The translations under genes were made by a program, and so were the position numbers. 64,000 nt of DNA, taken from the NCBI GenBank assembly GCA_023518375.1, contig CP068450.1, forward strand, positions 744,001 to 808,000. Reading direction: 5' to 3'. Under the pieces are notes generated by a model. The model made no database searches, was not told the origin of the DNA, and worked only from the letters and a program-made list of their open reading frames with translations. The number at the start of each line of letters is the position of its first letter. The stretch's first letter is position 1. The DNA is from Candidatus Hepatincola sp. Av. Its GTDB lineage: Bacteria > Pseudomonadota > Alphaproteobacteria > WRAU01 > Hepatincolaceae. Below are positions 56,555 to 64,000 of this stretch, in pieces.

Positions 56555-57331
56555 TTACGACTTAATACGATATCCCTTAGCCCACAAAATAGTAGTAAAA
56601 ATATATAAAATAATATTCAATACAAACAGGACTATTCCACCAATATACACATTAAAATCTGTAACCCCAATAAAAGCATAACGGAACCCATCTATCATAT
56701 AGAAAAATGGGTTGTAATGAATAAAAGGTTGTACTACTTCTGGTAACCTTTTTGTAGAAAAGAAAGTACCAGATAAAAAAGATAATGGTGTAATTACCAA
56801 ATTAGTAAAATTAGCCAGTTGGTCAAACTTAACGGATACAATCCCCCCAATGGTTCCCAGTAAAGCTAATAAAGTAGAACCCATAACAGCAAAATAAATA
56901 GCCACCCAAATATTATAAATGTGTAAATCTACAAAAAAAGCTGTGTACAAAATAATAATTATACCTACTCCTACTCCCCTTGTAATAGAAGATAGGACAT
57001 ATCCCCCTACTACAAAACTAGCATTAACAGGAGCCATAAGTAAATCCACAATATTACCATTAATTTTAGCAATCATTAAAGATGATGATGAATGGGAAAA
57101 AGAGTTCTGAATAATAGTCATCATTACCAAACCTGGTACTAAAAATTGGGCATAAGTGTAACCTAAATGAGTCGTAGATTGATTCCCCACAGAAACAATA
57201 AAAACCACAAGAAACAATGTAGTAGTAATCATAGGACCCAAAATGGTCTGCCCCCATACCTTAAGGACACGAGCCATTTCTTTTTTATAAAACGACCAAA
57301 AACTAATGAATGGATTATAATTTTGTAGCAT
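56555..57331 (-). CDS. ABC-2 type transporter permease (YadH-like)
   Basis: 258 residues with about six membrane helices. It opens with FWSFYKKEMARVLKVWGQTILGP and has the later LSFLSGTFFSTKRLPE and YNPFFYMIDGFRYAFIG segments of the ABC-2 permease family, closest in appearance to YadH. It needs a separate ATPase subunit, which is not encoded nearby. Substrate unknown; relatives export glycans or drugs. Divergent from recX. Confidence 0.85.
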   Translation of the reverse strand: MLQNYNPFISFWSFYKKEMARVLKVWGQTILGPMITTTLFLVVFIVSVGNQSTTHLGYTYAQFLVPGLVMMTIIQNSFSHSSSSLMIAKINGNIVDLLMAPVNASFVVGGYVLSSITRGVGVGIIIILYTAFFVDLHIYNIWVAIYFAVMGSTLLALLGTIGGIVSVKFDQLANFTNLVITPLSFLSGTFFSTKRLPEVVQPFIHYNPFFYMIDGFRYAFIGVTDFNVYIGGIVLFVLNIILYIFTTILWAKGYRIKS

Positions 57332-57389
57332 GTGTTATACTTATCCAAAATAAAATTTATACTAATATTGTTATTAAGTTTAGTCTACT

Positions 57390-57977
57390 ATGCTACAAAA
57401 CACAACCATAGATTCCCAAAAACTAAAGCAAAAAGCTAAGAATATTGCTTATAAATATTTAGCTAAATATAGTACTTCAAAAAATAACTTAGCAAAGCAT
57501 TTATTAAAAAAAATGCATCAATATTATAAAGCAGAGTTAATTGAAAATGAGCCATTAAACACAGAATTAAAAAAAATTACCACAGAGGTTATTAATTATT
57601 TAGTAGATTTAGGTTATTTAAACGATGCGACCTATACTAAACAACAGTCCATAAAGTTTATTAAAAGCGGAAAATCTTATCTTCATATATCTTATAAGCT
57701 TAAAGAAAAAGGAGTTTCAGAAGAACAAATCAAAACTATTTTAAACTATTATAACAAAGAAGATGTAGAATTACTTGCTGCACTAAAGTATCTTAAGAAA
57801 AAATCCTTTGGTGCCTATAGGAAAAAAAATTTTGATGACAAGCAAAAAAATAAAGAAATTAATGCTTTAGGGCGTAATGGTTTTAATTTTGAAACTATTA
57901 ATAAAGTTTTAAAATACTCAAATGCTCAAGAAATAGATGAAATTATTAACAAATTACAAAAACAAATAGATGATTAA
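57390..57977 (+). CDS. recX: RecX-family regulatory protein
   Basis: 195 residues made of helical repeats. YLVDLGYLNDATYTKQQSIKFI and the SYKLKEKGVSEEQIKTIL segment match the RecX triple-helix repeats. RecX limits RecA filament growth. It is highly Lys-rich, as are many small proteins in this genome. Its TAA stop shares one base with the ATG of the next gene. recA itself is not in the window. Confidence 0.8.
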   Translation: MLQNTTIDSQKLKQKAKNIAYKYLAKYSTSKNNLAKHLLKKMHQYYKAELIENEPLNTELKKITTEVINYLVDLGYLNDATYTKQQSIKFIKSGKSYLHISYKLKEKGVSEEQIKTILNYYNKEDVELLAALKYLKKKSFGAYRKKNFDDKQKNKEINALGRNGFNFETINKVLKYSNAQEIDEIINKLQKQIDD

Positions 57978-59371
57978 TGCATGCTTTTCAATTCATTTTA
58001 AATAATCTTAATGTCGCTACGGCTTTCTTTAATCCTAAAGGAGAATTAGAACAATATAACAATCTTTTAATCAATCTATGGAGGCTTGAAGAATCTTTTT
58101 TGCAACAAAAACCTTATATTGTGCAATTTTTTGAAGCCATAAGAGAAAAGGGTATTTTCCCAGAAAAAGATGATTTTCGGTCTTTTTGTAACACATTGGA
58201 GAATATTGCTTTAAACACACCTGAACACCAAAACAAAAGTAATTTATTTTTACCAAGTGGGAAAATGCTAAGTGAAACCCAAATTAAATCAGCAGAAGGA
58301 TTTATTATTTTTTGGGAAGATACTACAGACACTCTAGGTTTAACTCATAATCTGAATAATCAAAAAGGTATTTATCAACGCTTAATAGATAAAAATCATA
58401 ATGCAATTATTGTAGTGGCTAGTAACGGTTTAGTAGATAATTTTAATTCAAGATTCCTTGAGATGTTTAACTTACCTGCCAATATATTAGAAAGTAAACT
58501 CCATATTAAAGAAGTATTAAATTTACTAACCCCATTTAGTAATCTTGATGAAGAAAAAGCTAATTTACTAGGTAATATTGTTAGTAATCGTACCTTTCAA
58601 AAACAATATACTACTATTAATAATGATTTATTTATTTATGGTATTGCTCTTCCAGACAGTAGCTCTTTTGTTAGTTTTAGTAATACTGCCGAATTTAAAA
58701 AATCTTTAGATATTCCCTATGAAAATGTCCTTCGTTTTCATAATGATTTAGTAGTAGATCTAAATACTGTAATTGAAGCCCCTTTAAGTAATATTTTAGG
58801 TTTTGCTAATTTATTACAAGATGAATACATTGGTACTCTTAACATTCGGCAAAAAGAATATCTTGAAAAAATTATTACTAAAGCTGAATATATTAATTTA
58901 GAATTAAATCATAAAATTGCTTTCAATGAATTTGATACTGTTTACCAAAACTTAGAACTATTACCTGTTGACCTTAATATTATTATTGCCCATATTCTTC
59001 ATAGTTTAAAACCTAAAATTAAGCTTAAAAAAATTGCTGTTAATCTTAATTTAGCTAAAGAACTACACCCTATTATTTCTCATGAAGAATTAATAAATAA
59101 ATCTTTAATTCTAATAGCTAATTACCTAGTAGAGCAAAATAATCCTAATAGTGAATTAATAATAAATATAGAACAAAATAAAGAAACAACTACTTTTTCT
59201 TTTAAAGATTCCTCTAAATTACCTTTATTTAGTGAGTACGATCTTCAAAGCCGTTACGATCTTCGCTTAGCATTACAAGGTTTAAAAAAACTTAAAAGTA
59301 CATTTGAACATTTCTCTAAGAATAGGAATCATCGGACTTTGAATATTAATTTTTATAATAATCAACAATAA
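57977..59371 (+). CDS. PAS / degenerate histidine kinase-like protein
   Basis: 464 residues. Two PAS-like regions (about residues 5-120 and 125-235) are followed by a HisKA-like helix pair with ILGFANLLQDEYIGTLNIRQKEYLEKI, the layout of alphaproteobacterial PAS sensor kinases (FAEIL..EYFGPLN..Q.EY). The phosphoacceptor His that should precede Glu-x-x-x-Pro-Leu is replaced (VIEAPLSN), and the ATPase domain at the C-terminus lacks clear N, G1 and G2 boxes. It is therefore probably a catalytically dead sensor or scaffold. Translationally coupled to recX. Confidence 0.7.
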   Translation: MHAFQFILNNLNVATAFFNPKGELEQYNNLLINLWRLEESFLQQKPYIVQFFEAIREKGIFPEKDDFRSFCNTLENIALNTPEHQNKSNLFLPSGKMLSETQIKSAEGFIIFWEDTTDTLGLTHNLNNQKGIYQRLIDKNHNAIIVVASNGLVDNFNSRFLEMFNLPANILESKLHIKEVLNLLTPFSNLDEEKANLLGNIVSNRTFQKQYTTINNDLFIYGIALPDSSSFVSFSNTAEFKKSLDIPYENVLRFHNDLVVDLNTVIEAPLSNILGFANLLQDEYIGTLNIRQKEYLEKIITKAEYINLELNHKIAFNEFDTVYQNLELLPVDLNIIIAHILHSLKPKIKLKKIAVNLNLAKELHPIISHEELINKSLILIANYLVEQNNPNSELIINIEQNKETTTFSFKDSSKLPLFSEYDLQSRYDLRLALQGLKKLKSTFEHFSKNRNHRTLNINFYNNQQ

Positions 59372-59477
59372 TTCATGAAAAAATAATTTATATATCAACA
59401 ATCTATTATATTACTTATAAAAAATAGTATTATTTAAGTCTATAATATTATGGTTTCATAGTTAGTTATATAAAGAG

Positions 59478-60326
59478 CTAAACTATAAAGCTTTTTTGCA
59501 CCCAAAAATTCGGATATTTTTGCTCTAAAGCCTGCTTGGCTTTATTGGCAAATTCTTCATTACTATATAAAGCAAAGCAAGTAGCTCCGCTGCCACTCAT
59601 ACTTACAACATTACCTTTCATAACTTTTAAAGTATTTAAGATGTCTTCAATAATAGGTAACTCATGGATTGCATTACTTATTAAACTATTATTTTGCTTC
59701 TTTAAAAAGCTAAATAAATCTTTAGTACTTGTAAATTTAACTGGTAGCTCTTGAGGTTTTTCATAATTATTTATCCCTTGAAATATTTTAGCAGTTAAAA
59801 GTGGTACTTTAGGGTTTACTAGTAAAATATATATTTTTTTTAATGGTAAGGTTGTTGGTATAATTTGTATACCAGAACCTAGCATAAACGCTACCTTTCC
59901 TTGTAAACAAACCGGAATATCAGAACCAAATTTTGCTCCAATATCTAAGAGTTCATTGTTAGATAAGTTTAAATTAAGTAATTGATTGCAAGCTAAAATT
60001 GTAGCAGCACCATCAGCCGAACCACCACCTAGCCCTGCAGCTACAGGAATATTTTTTATTAGATCTACTTGTAAATTAAAATCATTACTAAATTTTTTAA
60101 AATAAGTAATAATTTGAAAAATCAGGTTATTAGCCCCATGTGGCACTAGGTGGGCAAACTCTCCTGTTATATGAATACTAGTTTTCTTAGATAAAGTAAA
60201 AGTTAACTTATCGGCAAGGTTACAAAAAGCAACTAAACTTTCTAAATTGTGCAAACCACTTTCAAGTTTACCAAGCACATGTAAATATAAATTAATCTTA
60301 GCTTTAGCAAAATAAGTAACAAACAT
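59478..60326 (-). CDS. ispE: 4-diphosphocytidyl-2-C-methyl-D-erythritol kinase
   Basis: 282 residues of the GHMP kinase family. The N-terminal AKINLYLHVLGKLESGLHNLES has the catalytic Lys, the ATP-binding PVAAGLGGGSADGAA is near residues 90-104, and a late GHMP motif is SMSGSGATCFAL. It phosphorylates CDP-ME in the MEP isoprenoid pathway. It follows the TPR gene after seven bases. Confidence 0.95.
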   Translation of the reverse strand: MFVTYFAKAKINLYLHVLGKLESGLHNLESLVAFCNLADKLTFTLSKKTSIHITGEFAHLVPHGANNLIFQIITYFKKFSNDFNLQVDLIKNIPVAAGLGGGSADGAATILACNQLLNLNLSNNELLDIGAKFGSDIPVCLQGKVAFMLGSGIQIIPTTLPLKKIYILLVNPKVPLLTAKIFQGINNYEKPQELPVKFTSTKDLFSFLKKQNNSLISNAIHELPIIEDILNTLKVMKGNVVSMSGSGATCFALYSNEEFANKAKQALEQKYPNFWVQKSFIV

Positions 60327-60333
60327 TAGGTGT

Positions 60334-62052
60334 TTAATGCTTCTTTAGAATCTTAGGTTTAGCTTTAGTATTTAAGTAACTAGGTAACTTACCATTAATT
60401 TTATCTGTAATCTTAGGTAAAATCCCTGTAGAATCTAAATTAGCAGCAATTTTCCATTGCCCTTCAGCTTCTTTTTTATAACCATTTTGCCAAAGAATAT
60501 CTCCATAGTGGTCTATAATTGTTGGGTCATAAGGCATAATTTTGCTCGCCTTAGTAGTATAAGTTAAAGCCTGTTTATATTTACCAGTTTTAAATAATCC
60601 CCAAGAATAGCTATCTAATAAATTAGCTTGCTTTGGATTATTCTTTAAAGAATTTCTTAACATTGTAAGAGCTTCTTTCACATTAATACCTCTTGTAATC
60701 CAAGAGTATGCTAAATAATTTACTAATAAAGGATCTGTAGCATCTATACTTTTAGCAGCTAACAAATCTTTTTCAGCTGCCTCCCAGTTACCTTGTTTAT
60801 CATTAGATACTCCTCTAAAGTAATAAGATAACCAAATACCTAATGTATAATTATATTTTTGCGAACTAGCTAAAGCCTGTGTGTAAGATTCTATAGCCTT
60901 TTTATATTGTTTCTCTTTATGGTACAAATGCCCTCGTTCTAACAAAAGCCTAGCATTAGTTGGGTCGGCTTTTAGGTATTTATCTACTTGAGTAATTGCA
61001 TCTTGATCTTTATTTAAACTTTTTAGAATCTCAATAACTTGTGGGTAGGCCAACCTAGCATAATAAGAGTTTTGTGGAACAGCATTATACATAGAAATAG
61101 CAGAGTTATAATCACCTATTCTTTCATAAAAGTTAGCTACTCCTAAACGAGCCATTTGGTTATTGTTATTTAGCATTAAGGCAATATCTAATAAAGCTAC
61201 TTCATCAGAAGAATTATAAATTGGATTTACCTTAGCAGACATTAAAGAAGATAACTTATAAACAATGGTAGATAGCAAAGTATCTAAATCCTGTGAGGTA
61301 TTTACATTAGCTAAATAGTCTTTAATTTTAGATTCTTCTAAGAAATGGTCATCTAAATATAATTTAAAATTTTCCATAGCTTGAGGTTCATGCTCTTCTT
61401 TTAATAATAAAGCTGAATACAAAGTGATTGTATCTATACTCATATATTGTTTATTTAAAGTAAGTAAAGCCGCTTTAGCTACATTATTGTTCCCTTTTAA
61501 CAAGGCAAGATGAAAAATTTCATAATAATATAATTCAGGTAATGAAACTTTAATAGGAGCTAAAGCATCTTCAAAATTTCTCATATTACCTTCTTGGTAA
61601 TATTTTATACTAAGCAAAATACTGAAAAGAATATCATTTAAGGAGTCTGGTTCTGGTTTTAAAACTACTAGGTGATCTAATGCTTCTTCAAGATTGCCAT
61701 CTTTAACTGTAAAGGTTGTAAGTATTAAATTTGCTAAAAAATGTGATGGATTATATTTTAAAACCTTAGTAGCTAATTGCCTTGCTTTTTTTTCATCTCT
61801 TTGAAGGACAGAAAATAGCATATATTCTTCTAAAATATTAGGATTTGAAGAATCTGCACGAACAGCATAACGGTAAAAGGAATCAGCTTTCTTATAATCA
61901 AAATACAAATTAGCCTCACGTGCCTGCAAAACATAAGTAATAGCATCTTCTTTTGGAATAAAAAACATACGGTAACTAACAACCGCTATACCTAAAAAAA
62001 TTATTAAGCTAAAAGAAATTATAAAATAAATTTTTTTGGAACTTTTTTTCAT
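60334..62052 (-). CDS. TPR-repeat membrane-anchored protein
   Basis: 572 residues. An N-terminal anchor (about residues 8-28) is followed by many helical tetratricopeptide repeats; clear ones are near residues 360-500 (LLERGHLYHKEKQYKKAIESY, split at helices, and the SWGLFKTGKYKQALTY stretch). It is a periplasmic or cytosol-facing scaffold for protein-protein contacts. Being upstream of ispE in the same transcript is a common alphaproteobacterial arrangement. The binding partner is unknown. Confidence 0.8.
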   Translation of the reverse strand: MKKSSKKIYFIISFSLIIFLGIAVVSYRMFFIPKEDAITYVLQAREANLYFDYKKADSFYRYAVRADSSNPNILEEYMLFSVLQRDEKKARQLATKVLKYNPSHFLANLILTTFTVKDGNLEEALDHLVVLKPEPDSLNDILFSILLSIKYYQEGNMRNFEDALAPIKVSLPELYYYEIFHLALLKGNNNVAKAALLTLNKQYMSIDTITLYSALLLKEEHEPQAMENFKLYLDDHFLEESKIKDYLANVNTSQDLDTLLSTIVYKLSSLMSAKVNPIYNSSDEVALLDIALMLNNNNQMARLGVANFYERIGDYNSAISMYNAVPQNSYYARLAYPQVIEILKSLNKDQDAITQVDKYLKADPTNARLLLERGHLYHKEKQYKKAIESYTQALASSQKYNYTLGIWLSYYFRGVSNDKQGNWEAAEKDLLAAKSIDATDPLLVNYLAYSWITRGINVKEALTMLRNSLKNNPKQANLLDSYSWGLFKTGKYKQALTYTTKASKIMPYDPTIIDHYGDILWQNGYKKEAEGQWKIAANLDSTGILPKITDKINGKLPSYLNTKAKPKILKKH

Positions 62053-62264
62053 AAAAAATGCTATTCCCTACTTGTTGCTACAGTGATATTTTTAACCACA
62101 TGTTCCAATTGTAAATATTAGTATTTTAAGTTGTATATTACTTACTATTAACAATGTTAAATTAACATATTATTAAATAAATTAATAGATAATTATAATA
62201 TATGTTTATATTATTTGTTATTCTTATTGTAAAATAAATCTAAACTATTTTTACAGTATTTAGC

Positions 62265-63191
62265 ATGGTAACAAACAATTTACAAATTATTAAAAATATC
62301 CTTGAACTTTACCAAGATGTAGGAGTTAACCAAATACCACATTATATTTCTAAGGAAAGTTTACAAGGTTCACTGGTTTGTACCACATCTTTAAATCAGT
62401 CAACAACCTCTAGTGTTATTAGTAATAAAAAAATAGCAACTATACACTCTAATACTATTGAAAAAGTTACTACAACACATAATCCTATAACTAATAAAAA
62501 TAATGTTATTACGCCCTCTGTAATAAAAAGCAACACTAATAACCATGTAGCTCCCCCTATACAATCTTCTACAAACAACTCTCAATATGAATTTCTAAAT
62601 TCTATTAATACTTTAGATGGGATCAAAGAAGAGTTACTAAAATTCAACGGTTGTGATTTAAAAAGAACAGCAATGAATACTGTTTTTGGTGTTGGTAATG
62701 CTAATGCCGATATTATGCTAATAGGTGAGGCTCCAGGAGCAGATGAAGACATCAAAGGAGAGCCTTTCGTAGGACGTAGTGGTCAGTTACTTATGCAAGC
62801 CTTAGCTAGTATTAAACTTCATAGGGAAAACCTTTTTATTACTAACACTGTTTTTTGGCGTCCTCCTGGTAATAGAAATCCTACCCTTGAAGAAATGGTA
62901 ATGTGTTACCCTTTTTTAACTAAAATGATTAGCCTTATTCGCCCTAAAATTATTATCCTTGTAGGAAAAGTAGCTACAACTAATATACTAAAATTAGACG
63001 ATCCTATTAGCAAAATCTGTGGAGTATGGTATAATACTCCCTTTATCTTTAATAAGGAAACAATTAACGTGGAAACTACAGTTGTCTTTCACCCTGCTTA
63101 TTTATTAAGAAACCCTATCAAAAAACAAGTTTTATGGCAGGATTTACTAAACATTAGGGCAAAAATTAATGATCTTAACTTAAATATATAA
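62265..63191 (+). CDS. Family-4 uracil-DNA glycosylase
   Basis: 308 residues. The first ~110 are a Thr/Asn/Ser-rich, probably unstructured linker. The rest is a family-4 [17 protein letters not shown], the catalytic [34 protein letters not shown] and the uracil-binding HPAYLLR near the C-terminus. Cys in NGCDL, VMCYP and KICGV are candidates for an Fe-S cluster, but the full four-Cys set is not obvious. It removes uracil from DNA. Followed after 43 bases by a lytic transglycosylase, a common alphaproteobacterial pair. Confidence 0.88.
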   Translation: MVTNNLQIIKNILELYQDVGVNQIPHYISKESLQGSLVCTTSLNQSTTSSVISNKKIATIHSNTIEKVTTTHNPITNKNNVITPSVIKSNTNNHVAPPIQSSTNNSQYEFLNSINTLDGIKEELLKFNGCDLKRTAMNTVFGVGNANADIMLIGEAPGADEDIKGEPFVGRSGQLLMQALASIKLHRENLFITNTVFWRPPGNRNPTLEEMVMCYPFLTKMISLIRPKIIILVGKVATTNILKLDDPISKICGVWYNTPFIFNKETINVETTVVFHPAYLLRNPIKKQVLWQDLLNIRAKINDLNLNI

Positions 63192-63234
63192 TAGATACTT
63201 TATAATTAGTATAAATAAATTAACATTGATTCCT

Positions 63235-64000
63235 ATGCCTTTTCTAAAACACAAACTACTATTTTGTTTATTCATAATTTTCGTTAGTACTAATTTACAT
63301 GCGGCACTTAATCCTCATACTTATGAAACTAAGTATTACTTTAACCGTTCTATGTATTCACCTGCCTACAAGGATTTACCTAAAATCTTAAGTGATTCAG
63401 ATATAGAGAAATACTATGCTATTCAGCAAGCCCAATTAGCACATAATTACAAAAAGGCCGATCAATTAATTGAAACTTTAGACAATAATATTCTAGTAGG
63501 ATACGTTTACTATGCTAGATATATCTCCCCAGAGTATCATCCTACTTATTACGAATTAAAAGAGTGGTTAAGTAAATATAATACTTTAGCTGTAGCATCT
63601 ATTATTTATAAAATGGCAAAGAAAAAAGCTAAGTATAATTACCAAGTTCAAGAATTAACTACAACCAATAGTTTTTATGATCGTTTTGTTCCAGTTTATA
63701 TGCGAAATGATTTATTTAAAAACATTACTCCAGAAATTACTAATTTACCCAATGAAAAACCTGAAGTTATCAAAAACTATATTACTAAACGCCTCAATCG
63801 CCATATTAAAGATGGCAATACTTTAAACATAAAAAGAATATTATTAAGTAATAATACTCGTAGGGCTTTACCTCATCAAACTTATGATTACTATGCTTAT
63901 AAATTATCTAAATTATATTTTTTAGATGGTAATGATACTCTAAGTATTTACTGGGCAGATAAGGCGTTAAAGCATACTCCTAAACTGTTTTCCGATGCGG
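63235..64000 (+). CDS. Soluble lytic murein transglycosylase (partial)
   Basis: The first ~255 residues of a gene cut by the right edge. A signal peptide (about residues 1-22, ending LHAA) is followed by the alpha-helical U-domain of Slt-type transglycosylases; LVGYVYYARYISPEYHPTYYEL and ELKEWLSKYN match the alphaproteobacterial form. The catalytic SLT domain would lie beyond the edge. It cleaves peptidoglycan in the periplasm. Confidence 0.78.
   Translation, partial: MPFLKHKLLFCLFIIFVSTNLHAALNPHTYETKYYFNRSMYSPAYKDLPKILSDSDIEKYYAIQQAQLAHNYKKADQLIETLDNNILVGYVYYARYISPEYHPTYYELKEWLSKYNTLAVASIIYKMAKKKAKYNYQVQELTTTNSFYDRFVPVYMRNDLFKNITPEITNLPNEKPEVIKNYITKRLNRHIKDGNTLNIKRILLSNNTRRALPHQTYDYYAYKLSKLYFLDGNDTLSIYWADKALKHTPKLFSDA

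Overview
This is AT-rich, gene-dense chromosomal DNA from an alphaproteobacterium, probably host-associated. The phylum call rests on gene order: priA beside atpHAGDC with the F0 genes elsewhere, xerC divergent from priA, ffh with rpsP-rimM-trmD-rplS, dapF and mtaB on the same side of ftsY, a family-4 uracil-DNA glycosylase next to a lytic transglycosylase, and a PAS/histidine-kinase-like gene behind recX. Strong AT bias, Asn-rich surface proteins, haem uptake through TonB, cystine import, cytochrome bd and gene remnants fit a symbiont or pathogen. I cannot name the genus.

Layout. 1-9,970: ettA (cut by the window edge), an Asn-rich secreted protein, SDR, HAD and cytochrome-b5-like genes, a cystine symporter with a CoA-disulfide-reductase-like enzyme, an Lrp regulator and trxB. 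10,020-17,430: atpC-D-G-A-H and priA, all minus strand. 17,555-23,480: xerC, an MBL hydrolase, cydA-cydB plus a tiny cydX, and asd. 23,580-29,960: rplS-trmD-rimM-rpsP, ffh, dapF, mtaB. 30,047-42,080: a foreign-looking block between mtaB and ftsY. 42,220-47,000: ftsY and a minus-strand haem receptor-tonB-exbB-exbD operon. 47,336-50,096: an AsnRS-like/asparagine synthetase-like protein with short pyrE-, pyrF- and pyrD-type genes. 50,193-57,331: accessory genes, two tRNAs (Leu-CAA, Gln-TTG), a GT8 glycosyltransferase broken by one in-frame TGA, and an ABC-2 permease. 57,390-64,000: recX, a degenerate sensor kinase, ispE, a TPR protein, family-4 UDG and a partial lytic transglycosylase.

The main finding is at 31.6-41.0 kb: a probable biosynthetic and self-protection locus for an N-nitrosourea (streptozotocin-type) metabolite. 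A PRMT-like arginine methyltransferase (SznE type) is followed by a 469-aa haem-oxygenase-like di-iron + cupin fusion with the metal-ligand pattern of SznF, the enzyme that builds the N-nitrosourea group. Then come an overlapping Rieske protein, an MFS exporter and an ATP-grasp ligase. Immediately downstream are an Ada-N/Ogt fusion (O6-methylguanine and methylphosphotriester repair), a second MFS exporter and AlkA (3-methyladenine glycosylase). These are the repair activities needed to survive a DNA-methylating nitrosourea. No sugar or polyketide genes are visible, so the product should differ from streptozotocin; an amide or dipeptide of nitroso-citrulline is one guess. Diverged direct repeats, including a copy of the 3' end of mtaB and of a VUT transporter gene, flank the biosynthetic core and suggest how it arrived and how it could be lost.
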